Shown in pieces: positions 10,690 through 22,275 of a DNA stretch of 64,000 bases. Below the pieces are notes generated by a model, which saw nothing but the letters and a program-made list of their open reading frames with translations, was not told the DNA's origin and did no database searches. The position numbers were made by a program, and so were the translations under genes. Where the stretch lies: assembly GCA_950295325.1 (NCBI GenBank), contig OX485806.1:39122001-39186000 (forward strand), given 5' to 3'. The DNA is from Polytrichum commune (taxonomy: Eukaryota > Streptophyta > Polytrichopsida > Polytrichales > Polytrichaceae). The stretch's first letter is position 1; every line of letters begins with the position of its first letter.

Positions 10690-12542
10690 CATGTTCAAAA
10701 TATGATAAATCATTATAGACTTAATTGTCATCATAATTGGGGGGAGTTGCATGATCATTTAATAAGCACAAGAAACCTCACTTTGATAGTGATGAAGATA
10801 TTCACATGAGCTCCAAAAAGTATGAGGAAAGTGGCTATGGCCTTGTAACAGTTTGAGTTTGTAAATCATCTTATGCTAATCATGTGTTTCATATCCTAGG
10901 AGAAGTGGACTCTTTGAAATAAGAGACCATGTAACCCTACTCTTCCCAAGTAACCATTTTTCAGTTGATGAATGAGTTCTTCCCTATATTAACCCCACCC
11001 AACTCATTCATTTACAATCAAATTATCTATAAACATCAAGCCAACATGGATACCTCCCATAGACACATGACCCATGCAATTTTGAGATGATTACTATGTG
11101 TTAAAAAATGTCAAAGTGGGGAAGTGGTCATGTTTTTGTTGCATTGGGAGCTTATGTGAGGGGGTTGACTCCAGTAAATACTTGCCACTCCAATGTAAAA
11201 TATTTTATGATGTCCGGGTAGAAAGAGCCTTTGTGCTTACATCAAGTGTTTATTTTAAATTTTGGACACTTTTCGATCTTTAAGGAATCCTTGCATATAT
11301 TATGTAGTTATAAATATGGGACAATCTACATACTCCAAATGCGCGTTGGCTAGCCTATTGTGGTTTGCACATTTTGGCATGAGAATTTGTGAAGGTGCTC
11401 AATTGATTTCCATCTCAATAAATCTTAGTTGTCATGTAGTGGATCACACAAGCATTTCACTCATTTTTCAGGTGGAACTGATTGGTGAAGGGTGTTTTTT
11501 GGGGGATAAAGCATGGCATTTTCTTGTGCATCACTTCCTTCAATTATTATAATCCAACATGGTTCCCAAGGGTTACTTCTGCCCATTTTTTCTCTTGAAA
11601 CAGCTCATCTCTCATGTTTCAAGAATCATCCTCCAAATACATCCCATTTTAGTCTCAAAACTTATCTACAAAAATTCCACAACCATAGTGAAATGCACTC
11701 AAAACAACCCTTTCATAGGTTTAGGAAGTTAGGGTTAAGACCCATTTACTAGAAGCGTGTTATTGAATTTATTTATTTTCTCTTTATGCAACCACTTCTC
11801 ATAGGGCAATGGGTCAACAATTAAAGAGATTGTGGGCTAGATAGATAGGAAATAGATGGAGGGAGGAACTCATCTCATACGCTTCCAAATTGTATGTGAT
11901 AATTTTCTATTGCCATGTGCCACATGTCAAGTTGGTTTGGAAAACTCACTATTTAAAATCACATGTGTTATACATGCTTTTAATATTAATTGATATTAAA
12001 ATATTTTTCAATTTTGATTTGACACCATAATTAACATTAAAGACCACAACATTTAAACATAGTCTAAGTAATTTGAGATGAATTGTTGGTGGCAACAAAT
12101 CAATAGGGGGGAGGGGGGAGAGAGCTATCGCAAGCAAGCGTATCTCTCATTCATCCAACATAAAAGTTATGAAATAGCATGTGGTCTAAATTTATTATTT
12201 TTAATTGGTTTGACACCGTGATCAGCTTCAAAGCCCCGAATTAGTCTAGTCTGAGTCATTTGAGATGAATCATTCACAAACCTAAGTTATAAGGAGTCAA
12301 GTTCTTATATTGGATGGATAAGAGGCACACTCGTATGTGATAATTCCCTCTCTCACCGATAGGGGGTCAAGTTTTTAAATTTTGGAAGGATGAAAGATAT
12401 GCTCATATTGTGCAATAGTTCCCTTTGACCATGACACACACTCTCAATTCCATGATCATGGACCTTGAACACTAGCAACTTCACATGAATCTTCTCTGAA
12501 TCTTCTAGACCAAATCTCACTATAAAGATGGACCATGTCCAT
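10690..12542. other. Spacer without recognisable genes
   Basis: Low-complexity, AT-rich sequence with short ORFs of 60-100 codons that show no domain or codon signal. Two stretches (about 12180-12300 and 54270-54420) share phrases such as catttgagatgaatc, so an old dispersed repeat is probably present. Confidence 0.5.
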
Positions 12543-12698
12543 CATAACATTACTCAATGTGCAGTTCTCATTTCTTGGGCCTTTAGAATGTAGCAATGGG
12601 ATTCCAAAAAAGTTGCACAAGGAGACACAACTTTAGACTAAACTCCCAACATTCCACTTGTTATATCACGAGGGATCCCGTCACTAAGTAATGTTATG
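12543..12698. mobile_element. Short inverted-repeat element, CATAACATTA family
   Basis: Bounded by CATAACATTACT and AGTAATGTTATG. The interior aligns with 15238-15381, sharing gcacaaggagac and a cgagggacc-like block. It is about 156 bp and non-coding. A further piece of a similar repeat is visible at about 12846-12915. Confidence 0.6.
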
Positions 12699-13098
12699 AT
12701 ACATAATATTACTCCGTTGTGATCATCAATCATGTGGGCCCAAGAAATCTAAATTTTCCCCTTTCTTGAATAATGTGGTGTAATGCTTAAGAATTTTACA
12801 ACTTTCAGGTTCGAATATGAAAAGATAGTTGTGAGTTTAGCCTAGACATGACGTTATTCATATCATGAAGAATATTCCATGGAATATTGTCAGTCCCGCA
12901 CAACATTGTTATGGATGACAATCACCAAGAAATTAGGAGTCATCTCATGGTCCAAAAAAGTTCAGATTTAATGATATATCATCCTACAATCGCTAGGATG
13001 TCATCACATGTGGGAACTTAGGGATGTAATTAAAAGTAAAATATACGGGCATAGTTGAGTAATGTTATGTGAGAATGCCATCTTGCATGTTATAGTAA

Positions 13099-13621
13099 GG
13101 GCCTGTTTAGACTTGGGGCCAAGGCCATTGGGAACGAAGGCCAATATGTCCCATGTGGCATGCAAATGGGCCCCCAAGCCCATTAATAAGAAAGTAACCT
13201 AACTCCATTCATTGCTTTCATGTGTAAACCTATTTAAGTGGGGTTGGGGCCATTTGGAGGCTGCAATTATGAGAGGCTTATCCACGTACCAACGTACATG
13301 AACTATTCTATGGATAATCATTAAAGTATAATAAATTTAGAAATTCTCCCCTCCTATTCAATGCTCAAAGAATAAACTACTACAAGCAAATAAAAGCTCT
13401 GACAATGGCCTCAACTAGAGGGAAAGAGTCCACAAGGTTGGGAGCTCTCTTTTCCAAGGCTTGAGGCCATTGTCATGATGAATAAAATAATTTATTTGTT
13501 AATTGGCCCCAACTCATGGTGTAAACTTGAAGAGGCGAGTCCCAACCTCTCTATCAATGAGAGGAGTGGATTTCTTGCACCCAACCCATTTTTGAGCCCT
13601 GACTCCAAGTCTAAACCTGCC
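13099..13621. mobile_element. Tourist-like (PIF/Harbinger) MITE, 523 bp
   Basis: Left end GGGCCTGTTTAGACTTGG and right end CCAAGTCTAAACCTGCC form an inverted repeat. GGGCCTGTTT is the classic Tourist terminus. The flanking trinucleotides TAA and TTA fit a worn TWA target duplication. A small ORF inside is not considered a gene. Confidence 0.7.
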
Positions 13622-13672
13622 TTAACTCCACGCATCTCTAGATAGGTCACTAGTTTCATTGGAAGTGTGATA

Positions 13673-14863
13673 CAGTCTAACCTTGATAATGTCACCCTTG
13701 TTAATGGGACACCTTGATACTGTCACCTAAAAGTTTGAAACCGATTTTCTTAGTGTAAAACTCCCTCGTTATTATCCCTATCACCCTTGTTAATGTCACT
13801 ATTTTTTTCCAAAATCCGTAGTGTAAATGTGATAATATCAAATATGGATGGATTGTATGTGATGGTTGGATGGACATATTGTAGTAGCCAAAAGGGTCAT
13901 GAGCCACCCCTGTGATAAATGCAATGTTATTCAAAGGGTCATGAGCCGCCTCTGTGCACCAACCCTGAACGGTGCTGTCTATACACGGCACTCAAAGGTG
14001 TTGTCTTTGACGGCGCTGCCAAGACTTCTTGGCCTCTATGCACCCCACCTTCCGTCACATGTGTTCACCTATGTGTCTTTGAGGGTTTCAGCTTGTGTGA
14101 AGTAATTTAGGATGTTAAGTTCTACGGTTTAGCTGAGCTGGTACAGAGTAGTGTCGACTTAAGCTAAATTAGTTCAATTGGTTTGCAATGTAGAAATCTC
14201 AAGATATGTGGCATGGTCTTCACTGTTTCTATAGTCAATAGTCGCATAGGAGAATCTAGTAAGATCATAAGTGTTAGCCGCTCATCCTAAGTGGGCATTC
14301 AATTAGGAACAATCTTCTAGATTAGTTAGTCAAGCTCATAAGTAGAAACAATCTTCTAGGTAGGTTAGTCAAGCTCATAAGTAGAAACAGTCTTCTAGGT
14401 AGGTTAGTCAAGCTCATAAGTAGAAACAGTCTCCTAGGTAGGTTAGTCAAGCTCATGGTCGAGCTCACTTGTATATAATGAACCATTGTTCATTTGGAAT
14501 TTAAATGCACACTTTCTATCATAGGCTTGTGTTTCTTCATGCAGTGCAGGTGTTCTTCGTTGTGTTGTTGTTGCTACATTGGAAGCTAGTGATTGGCTGA
14601 TCTCAATGACACATTGTGATGTGCTCATGTTGTTATTCACAATTTTGAATTATATTTTACATTCAAAAACATTGAAGTCTTGTGTTTGTTTTTTTTTTTT
14701 TTTTTTTTACATTGTAATTTCATTTTGATTTTCTACCTTTTTTTTTTGATAATATCACATTATGCACAAATCTTCAAAATGTGACATTATCAAATATGTC
14801 ACACCTTGTTTATATCACACTTTATGGTGAAACGGATGGTGTGATATTATCAAGGTTAGACTG
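13673..14863. mobile_element. pogo/Tigger-type element, non-autonomous, 1.19 kb
   Basis: Starts CAGTCTAACCTTGATAATG and ends with its complement, both flanked by TA. Its outer ~180 bp and ~290 bp match the two ends of the element at 31130-32447, in opposite orientation. Its middle (about 13850-14560) is unrelated to that element and contains the 39-bp tandem repeat. The transposase has been replaced. A poly-T tract lies near the right end. Confidence 0.85.
14305..14455. repeat. 39-bp tandem repeat, four copies
   Basis: Units begin gaaacaatcttctagg and repeat every 39 bp (for example 14344 and 14383), with one or two changes each. The repeat lies inside the replaced interior of the pogo-like element. 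Confidence 0.85.
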
Positions 14864-14902
14864 TAGTGGCTTCAGTGCAAAGGCAACAGTCTTAGGAATG
14901 CC

Positions 14903-15433
14903 ACACTAAATATTGTATTTAGTGTCATATGGTATTTAATGTCACTGTGGTAACTATTCTAAAGACACTTCTTATGATTAAGTCTATAAAATTTGTCATA
15001 GATGATTGAAATTCATGCCAATGATCAAAACAAAGTTTGGTATATTCTACAACCTGACATTTTTGTAGTGAAATATTAAGATGGATGATTGTAATTTTGA
15101 TGAAAAATCCACTTAGTAAGTGATAGTCATTGCAACATTGTTTATCTATAAGACCCAAAAACACTCACAAGGAGCGAAATATAATGTTAGGTTTACATTT
15201 AATGTTGGTGGCATTACATAGATGGTCTACAATTAGTCATAACATTACTCTTAATGTGCGTTCAGTGCGCGTGGAATATAACACTCGGATGCTTGGAAAA
15301 TTGTGCAAGGAGACTCAAAATTTAGCCGAGCTCCCACCATTTGTCATATTCCGAGGGACCACATCGTTGACTAATGTTATGGTATTGAGGAGGACAAATA
15401 GAATTTGTGACACTAAATACATTAGTTAGTGTA
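14903..15433. mobile_element. Inverted-repeat element, CACTAAAT family, ~530 bp
   Basis: Left end CACACTAAATATTGTATTTA and right end complement TACACTAACTAATGTATTTA are inverted repeats of about 26 bp, both continuing GTGTCA. A second element (15238-15381) is nested inside. Confidence 0.65.
15238..15381. mobile_element. Nested CATAACATTA-family element, 144 bp
   Basis: Bounded by CATAACATTA and TAATGTTATG. It aligns with the element at 12543-12698 and is inserted in the CACTAAAT element 14903-15433. Confidence 0.6.
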
Positions 15434-15571
15434 GTCTCACTGGTCTCTACTCCATGCCACAAGGCTCAATGTTGGCTAGCTCCCTAGCACCCTTGAAGAT
15501 TTGGGAAATTATGACACCGGAGTTTCCTCCCTATGACTTAGATATATCATGCATTTTTAGTACCTTGTGTC

Positions 15572-15800
15572 CAATGTCCCGGGAGAATTTTGGGCATAAT
15601 TGGTTGAGATTCTAGTGTTTCCAAGTCCAACCGGTTACATGTTGACATCTTTTGGATTCTCTTTATTACATTAAAGTATATTCTTTAAATTCCTCTAAAA
15701 TGATCATAAATTTTCCTGAAGCCTTGAACTTCAACCGGTTATTTTTCAAACTCAACGGTTGAATGGAAATTGAACGGCATGCAACCGCTGCCCCCAAAAG
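15572..15800 (-). mobile_element. hAT-type MITE, worn copy, reverse orientation
   Basis: Reads as the reverse complement of the 227-bp family: gagaattttgggcataattgg at the left, aaccggttac and aaccggttatt motifs inside, and a degraded end around gcaaccgctgcccc. The left end CAATGTCCCGGGAG is preserved. The target duplication can no longer be recognised. Confidence 0.75.
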
Positions 15801-16660
15801 CCATGCCTAGAGTTCTAGTTGTTGTCGGAGTTGCTCTTACATGTTTCCTTGTATTGCAAGGTTGAACAATGCCTAGTTGTCTCCACATATATTGTTACAT
15901 AAACCTAACCGTATACTATTTGAGGCACTTTGTAATAGAAACACATCGTATACATATTGTATGACATATCAATCATGATGCACAAAATGATCATTGCAAA
16001 CATGGCTTTAGGTTGGATAAGAGAGGTCATACAAAAATTTATGGAATTTTTTTTTGTGATCTTGTGGACATGGATACCATACCATGAAAATGCTCAAAAT
16101 ATGTAGCGAAATTGGTTGAAGCCTCGAGTAAAATTGGTTGTCTATGTATGTAGTGAACTTGGTTGATGATTTTAGTGATTCTCATTGAAACTAAGGATTT
16201 TGACTTTACACATGGACCAATCTCCTTGATTTGATGTTAATCCACATACATGACATGGACTAGACTAATGAGAGGAAACTTGCCGTTCCCATGGCTTGTT
16301 ATCCGCCTACTCAATTTATTTATTGGACATAATTGATCAACTCATGAACATAATAGGAGAGTGATGGATGACATCACGTATCCATGATGACAAATTATGA
16401 AGAATTATGTTATGATCAGTTAGATCAAGCTTTCCATACTTTCTTTGAGGAAAAGTGGCTATTGTGAGTGATTGTCATCATGTACTTTAAGATTTGAAAC
16501 TTTAAAAGAAAAAAAAGACACACACACATATCAAAGTTATCGAAGAATGTTTTATTTACCATTCTGTAACTTACGGTTTTATGAAGAAATTGTTTGAAAA
16601 TTTTATTATATAGTAAACTTCCAAACTATTTAACATATCAAATACGATATATAGCTCCAA
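15800..16660. other. Spacer without recognisable genes
   Basis: Only short ORFs and no similarity to known families. Confidence 0.5.
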
Positions 16661-16890
16661 GTACTACACTAAATAAGATATTTAGTGTCACTTACCATTT
16701 GAAATTACCCAATGCTAAATCTATTTATTGTATATCTCATATTTTTACCAACAAATGTGAAATTGGAAGTTTGGACATTATAGAACATTAACAACTTTAC
16801 TTGGTAAGAAATTCCATCAACAGTAAAAATATATTGCACTGTGTAAATCCAAATAGTAAGTGATACTAAATATGATATTTAGTGTAGTAC
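16661..16890. mobile_element. MITE with ~42-bp inverted repeats, CACTAAAT family
   Basis: The left end GTACTACACTAAATAAGATA and the complement of the right end GTACTACACTAAATATCATA match over about 42 bp with few changes. It is 230 bp and non-coding. The sequence between the ends is AT-rich. Confidence 0.8.
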
Positions 16891-16899
16891 TGTATGGCA

Positions 16900-19143
16900 G
16901 AACGTTCTGCTCCATAATTACTGATGGCGGAATAGAGTTTCCACCTCGGATTCAAGAGGAGTTATTCAATGCTGGAATGACACGTGGCAAAACGCAGTGA
17001 TCTCCCTTCACGGTACACATCGACAAGAGGCGGTATCACTGCAGAGACTTCCACGTGCCCATTCTTTGCTTGCCACTCTCAAATCGTTCTTCCGATTTCT
17101 GGCGATCCTCCTCCAGCACACCTCCCATAGGCAATCCCCACGTCAAGAGTCTTTCATCCATTAGTCTGCGCGTCCGATTTGGCGCAGAATCGAGGTAGGG
17201 AGACCCTGAGGAGGAAGCTGGCATCTTCAACTCAAGCAACGACCATGTGTTGGCAGAGGCGGATTATACTGTAGTTATCTTCTGATTGCTGAGTGCGAGA
17301 AGATTCTAAGAGAGATTCTAGATTTCTCCCTTGTACTTTGGTAGAGGTAGAGGAACCTGGATTGTGGACTAACTTGAACTTGGTGTCACAGGGTAACTGC
17401 ATGTACAGGAAGAATTGCTGTTCAAGGGTTTAGGGTTTGGGTTTAGGATTCTTGGTTGAAGGCTGCACTAGGTTTTTGTACAGGCAAATTTTCGAACAAT
17501 TGCAATGTTTGGTTTGACCATTTTCTTTAAGTCAATATAAGCAAGTTCAGGTCTTGGAGACCTGGGAGAATTCCCAGTTAGGCTGAACCATTCGTGAGGA
17601 AGACGCGCAAGTATAATAGAGAGATTTTTTTCTGGCAAGGTACAACCGGTGACTAGATTTTGTTCCTGAAAATTGAGTTCAGTCTTTGCTAAACCTGTCA
17701 ATAGAGTACTGTTGTCTGCTTGTTTAATTTGTTGTTTTCAGAAGATTAGAGAAGAAGGTTACAGATTCAGAGTTGAAGGATTGATTACTGGGTATCATAG
17801 CATCTATCGGAAAGCCCGCGGCTTTCCTCCGATCTCTGAAGGAACTGCTATTACCCGGGACTTCTTCAAGTAAGGTCTTCCTCACCTATCCACAAAAGTC
17901 TTAAAGTTTAAATTATAAGCTTCTTCTACGAAAGTTCAGTATGGATGTGGTCACATTTCAATCCGAATGTAAGTGTAATGTATTCATTCAAATTTTTACT
18001 TCTCCCCTGCCTTCCTTTACTAGTTACGAATTTGATGAGAAATTTGGGTGATTGTCGTCGTCTGTTCTTAGTTGTTTACACCAAAGATAGGATACTGAGC
18101 TCTAGGGTTTGAAACTGTAAGTGATGCACTTGTAGTTGGGTTACTCTTCTTAGAGTGGACATTCCATCAATCACTGTAATTTTCTCTCTCTTAATGATCG
18201 GTTTTTCTGGAGCAAAGTTGCATACTCTCCCACCCACAGAGCCCAAATGTTTATTGCTCATTGATTATTGAGTGCTCAAAAACCTCGAAAGCCGGTTATT
18301 GAGAGAATCATTTTACAGTGACCATAAGAATTCCTCTTAGAGAAGCCATCAGCTTTGCACTTTCTAACCTAAAATAGAGAGGTTGTTCCCTCATTTCATC
18401 TTTACAATGAGAAAGGGCAGCCATGGCAGTTCTCCTGTAACATAATAAATTTGTTTTAGCAGTTGCGAGTGCCACTCAAGCAGCCCATGATACGGATGAT
18501 CTCTGTCTCTCTGCCTCTAGAGCCAAAATTTTCCATCGACCAGCTCTTAATCTTCTCAGAACTTTGAAGATTCGGGTGCTTGGTGCGATTTCCTTTGGCC
18601 ATCAGTGCATTTGTTTCAGTCACTAAGAAATGAGTAGCTAGCTAAGCTTGGGATCATTTTATGCAGTCGTCTCACTATTATGCTTACACTTGTGAACCTG
18701 AAGAAAGTGCTTTTGTGCAAATTTAGGGCCGAGGGTTAGAGTTCAAGGTCCTCGGGTACTATTGTGTTGTTGCTAGTGTGTTAGGTCTGGTTTCAAGGAG
18801 CTTTCTTTTGGCATTTTTCTTGGATCTTCTTCAACTTGTGCACAGAAGTATGAATTTCGTTGACATGAAGCATCCGACATTTACAAAGTGGACGCTTGGC
18901 TTTGAACTATGCGTGATTGAAAGTGCGTTTTTTCTCAAGCAGTGCTGATGGACTTGTTACCCATCAGCAAGGATTTCATGGTGGAAATTGCATTCGTTGC
19001 AGCAGGAATCGAACGCCTCACCAAACCTGCAGGTCGATCAGATTATCCATATCTGAAATTTTGGCCGAGTTTGCTGTATACTGAAATCGGAGGTAATGAC
19101 AATTCAGTAGAAGCATACATTTGCAGTCCTACAAGTGGATTAC
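16900..19143 (+). promoter_or_regulatory. Promoter and probable spliced 5' leader of the HET gene
   Basis: Two putative leader introns can be drawn: donor GTAACT at 17393 to acceptor ttttcag at 17741, and donor GTAAGG at 17870 to acceptor tttgcag at 19126. The leader exon 17742-17869 would be followed by 17 nt and then the ATG at 19144. In the frame of the HET ORF the leader exon contains a stop, so it is untranslated. This region is richer in GC and pyrimidine tracts than its surroundings. Alternatively the transcript starts after 18900. The ends are predictions. Confidence 0.4.
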
Positions 19144-21291
19144 ATGGCTGAATCACTTGCCGCTCCAGGTCTGAATCTCATGTGCGCAAAATGTCGCAAG
19201 ATAGACTTTCATGGGGCTTTCTTTGAAAGGCGAACACAACCAGTCGACATGTCACGACTCGCCATCCACAATGTCTTCTGTGACATTGCTCACATTCTCA
19301 ACACCTATCAAGAATGTCGCTGTTGCTCCTTGCTACTCTCTGGCATTCGGCGCTTCTACCCGGATTTGCTAGCTGAAAAGAACACCAAAGTTGCCTGGCA
19401 CCCTGAAGGTACTCGAGCAATGGTGGAACTTCAGAATGGTGAGGTGGAGTATAGGAGTGTAGTCTACATCTTTGTAGGAATGGATTTCGGCAGAGATTTG
19501 GCCATCAACTTACTTTCACCGCAGCAGAGCGAGGAGAGGATTGAGACCTCCAATGCATTGAGAGCACGCCGTGTTATCCCGCATCAGGCTGAGCTCCCTC
19601 TCATCCGCGACTGGTTAAGCACATGTGAGCAGGGGCACAAAGATTGTCACCATATATGGCAACGAACATCCGTTGATGAGCTTCACCTGCGAGTGATTGA
19701 TGTCCACGAACAGTGTATTGTTGTGGCGCCCAAGAATTGCAAGTATGTTGCTCTAAGCTACATGTGGGGTGATGGTGATCTTGTGGTGAAGACGCTGAAA
19801 TCGAATTTCGAGACCTTCATGCTTCCCCAGGGTTTAAACAAAGGGCCGAAACCCTTGCCTCGAACAATCTCCGATGCAGTGGACCTTGTTAGGGCGATTG
19901 GACAGAAATATCTCTGGGTCGACGCCCTCTGCATCATTCAGGACGACGAAGACGACCAAAAACACCAGATCCGCAACATGGACCTTGTATACGGCCTCGC
20001 ATCCTTCACAATCGTGGCGGCCGATGGAGCAGATGCGGGCCTTGTAGGCGTGAAGTCGGGAACACGGAAAATTGTTCAGGACATCGAGGAAGTGGAACCA
20101 AATCTTACCCTTGTGGTCTCCCTCAGCGGGTTTGGCCCCCAGCAACGAGCTCGCTCAAAGTGGAACACAAGGGCATGGACGTTTCAAGAAGCGCTGCTGT
20201 CGCGGCGCATGGTCATATTTTTTAACGGCGAGATGACGTGGGAGTGTCGTGAAGCAGTCTGGACGGAAGATCTGCACGTCTCGCCCGGTGCTGCAATTGG
20301 CAGCTTTGCTGCGCCGCACTACAGCAATTCCATGACACCCCTGCTCGAGGGACGCTTGGCGGCAATCAGGGCAGATCCCTCAGCGAATGCAAGCATATCT
20401 ACATCAATGAACTTTGACAACCTAACTGTATACGAGAATGCGGTGCGTGAGTACACAGCCCGTGAGATGAAATACCAGTCGGACATGCTCAATGCGTTTG
20501 CAGGCTTGGCTAAAACTCTTGAGACGGCGTTGGCATCCAGTTTCTTGCAGGGCTTGCCACAAAACTGCCTCGACTCAGCCTTACTCTGGACACCAGAGCA
20601 GATACTTGAGCGCCGCTTGGGGTTTGCAAGCTGGTCGTGGGCTGGGTGGGTTGGAAAATCACGTTACATCAGCATGAACCAGAATGTCATCAAGCCTACG
20701 GTGCGATATTATGTGGTTGATAAAGACGCGGGGGCTAAAGCTACCCTCCTGCAGCAGAAATGGGAAGAAGGAAACTACGAACCTTCACTTCGCCCCTGGA
20801 GAGTGGTGAAACCGGCAAGCTCGCTCACCACGTCGGCACCTAGCACACCTCATTTTTCATGGCCGACGTCACGCACCTACGAGCTTCTTTGCATTTTTGC
20901 ACTTGCTGCGTCTTTCGAGCACTTTAACCTCAAAATGCGCGACTCATCCCTTCTGCATTCTCTGGAGCTTCACAATCACCCGGGCCACGAGATCGGCCAG
21001 ATGGGCCTCGACGCCGGAGCCCTGCATCCCAATGCAACATACTTGTTGATCGTGCTGTCGGAGTGCTCCGAACCCGTGCAGAAAGAAGAAATCTGGTTGG
21101 AGCTTCCCTCACAAATCATCCCGTCCGCTCGACGCAGTGCGGGTGATGAGAGCGAGCTGCGATTCTTCAACGTGATGTTGATCGGGTGGAGTACAGATTG
21201 TGCAGTTGCCGAGCGCTTGGGGCTGGGGTGGGTGCAGAAGGCGGAATTCTTGAAGGCGGATCCCAATTGGAGTTCAGTGGTTCTGCAGTAG
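19144..21291 (+). CDS. HET (heterokaryon incompatibility) domain protein
   Basis: A single exon of 715 residues from the first ATG in a frame that opens at a GTG nine bases earlier. An N-terminal cysteine-rich lead-in (CAKCRKIDF and CRCCSLLL) precedes the HET domain at about residues 200-352: YVALSYMWGDGD, then LWVDALCIIQDDEDD, and RAWTFQEALLSRR at the end. A later motif, FASWSWAGW (about 494), and a C-terminal AERLGLGWVQKAEFL segment are also typical of fungal HET proteins, so the protein looks full length. In fungi HET domains trigger cell death on non-self recognition; copies in mosses and other seedless plants are attributed to transfer from fungi. The function here is unknown. No stop or frameshift is seen. 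Its 3' end seeded the tandem array downstream, and a fragment of it lies at 4823. Confidence 0.93.
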   Translation: MAESLAAPGLNLMCAKCRKIDFHGAFFERRTQPVDMSRLAIHNVFCDIAHILNTYQECRCCSLLLSGIRRFYPDLLAEKNTKVAWHPEGTRAMVELQNGEVEYRSVVYIFVGMDFGRDLAINLLSPQQSEERIETSNALRARRVIPHQAELPLIRDWLSTCEQGHKDCHHIWQRTSVDELHLRVIDVHEQCIVVAPKNCKYVALSYMWGDGDLVVKTLKSNFETFMLPQGLNKGPKPLPRTISDAVDLVRAIGQKYLWVDALCIIQDDEDDQKHQIRNMDLVYGLASFTIVAADGADAGLVGVKSGTRKIVQDIEEVEPNLTLVVSLSGFGPQQRARSKWNTRAWTFQEALLSRRMVIFFNGEMTWECREAVWTEDLHVSPGAAIGSFAAPHYSNSMTPLLEGRLAAIRADPSANASISTSMNFDNLTVYENAVREYTAREMKYQSDMLNAFAGLAKTLETALASSFLQGLPQNCLDSALLWTPEQILERRLGFASWSWAGWVGKSRYISMNQNVIKPTVRYYVVDKDAGAKATLLQQKWEEGNYEPSLRPWRVVKPASSLTTSAPSTPHFSWPTSRTYELLCIFALAASFEHFNLKMRDSSLLHSLELHNHPGHEIGQMGLDAGALHPNATYLLIVLSECSEPVQKEEIWLELPSQIIPSARRSAGDESELRFFNVMLIGWSTDCAVAERLGLGWVQKAEFLKADPNWSSVVLQ

Positions 21292-22275
21292 CAGAATTAG
21301 GGTTTCAGTGGATTTTTTGGACTTTTCCTCCAGTACCAGGTCAAGTCACCCTTTCTCAATCTGGAGCTTGAGAGCGTAAAGACCACTCACCGTCTACCTG
21401 CATTCACTATCTACTTCCCCTCTACTTATGGGAAAGGCTGAATTCCTGAAGGCGAAACCAAAGTGGGCATTAATGATTTTGCACTAGTGGAGTTGGAATT
21501 TCAGTGGAACCATTGGGACATTTCCTCGGGCATCAGATCAAGTCATCCTTTCTCAAAATGGACCTGACAAAGTAAAGAACACTCACAACCTCCTTACCTA
21601 CATTCGCAATCTACTTACATCCCCTCTACGTATGGGAAACGCTGAATTCTTGAAGGTGAAACCAAAGTGGGCTTCAATGTTTCTGCACTAGTGGATTTTA
21701 GCGGATCCACTGGCATCAAATTGAGTCACCCTTCCGCAACATGGACCATGACATAGTAAACAACACTCACAACCTCCTTACCTATATTCACAATCTACTT
21801 ACTTTACCTCAACTTATGGGAAAGGTTGAATTCCTGAAGGCTAAACTAAAGTGGGCTTCAATGATTCTGCACTAGTGGATTTCAGTGGATTTACTGGCAT
21901 CAAATCGAGTCGCCCTTTCTCAACATGGACCGTGACATAGTAAACAACACTCACAACCTCCTTATCTACATTCACAATCTGCATACTTCACCTCTACTTA
22001 TGGGAAAGGCTGAATTCCTGAAGGCAAAACCAAAATGGGCATTAATGATTTTACACTATTGGAGTTGGGGATGCAGTGGATTCATTGGGACATTTCCTCC
22101 GACATCAGACCAAGTCACCCTTTCTCAACATGGACCTTGACAAAGTAAAGAACAAGCACAACCTCCTTACCTATATTCACAATCTACTCACTTGACCTCT
22201 ACTTATGGGAAAGGATGAACTCTTGAAGGCAAATTCAAAGTGGAGTTTGGTGGTTCTGCAGTAGTGGAATTAGGG
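21236..22275 (+). repeat. Tandem array derived from the HET gene 3' end
   Basis: Six units of 184-205 bp have their gaattc (or gaactc) at 21244, 21440, 21644, 21828, 22012 and 22217. The first unit is the end of the HET coding sequence (KAEFLKADPNW, stop) plus about 140 bp of 3' flank. Each further unit starts with a recognisable KAEFLKA-like stretch followed by the same flank (caagtcaccctttctcaa, then cacaacctccttacc). The last unit ends like the gene itself (gtggttctgcagtag, then gaattaggg). None of the extra units has its own start codon of note. Confidence 0.92.

Larger units (their letters stand above)
6966..10690. repeat. Segmental duplicate, copy B (matches copy A at 1-2580)
   Basis: Matches copy A block by block. 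Its extra length comes from two insertions, a 638-bp hAT-like element (7625-8262) and about 1 kb between two GA repeats (about 9024-9996). Its MITE at 7320-7489 has an internal deletion. It lacks the MITE found at 1753 in copy A. Divergence, roughly 10 percent by eye, and independent insertions indicate an old duplication. Confidence 0.8.

Noticed and set aside
17036..17239. 67-codon minus-strand ORF upstream of HET
   Set aside because: No domain and lies in the probable promoter of the plus-strand HET gene.
17673..17873. 66-codon ORF upstream of HET as an extra coding exon
   Set aside because: Joined through the best splice sites it is out of frame with, or stopped before, the HET coding sequence; better as untranslated leader.
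21236..22275. CRISPR-like array
   Set aside because: Units are adjacent without unique spacers and derive from a gene end; the genome is a plant nucleus.
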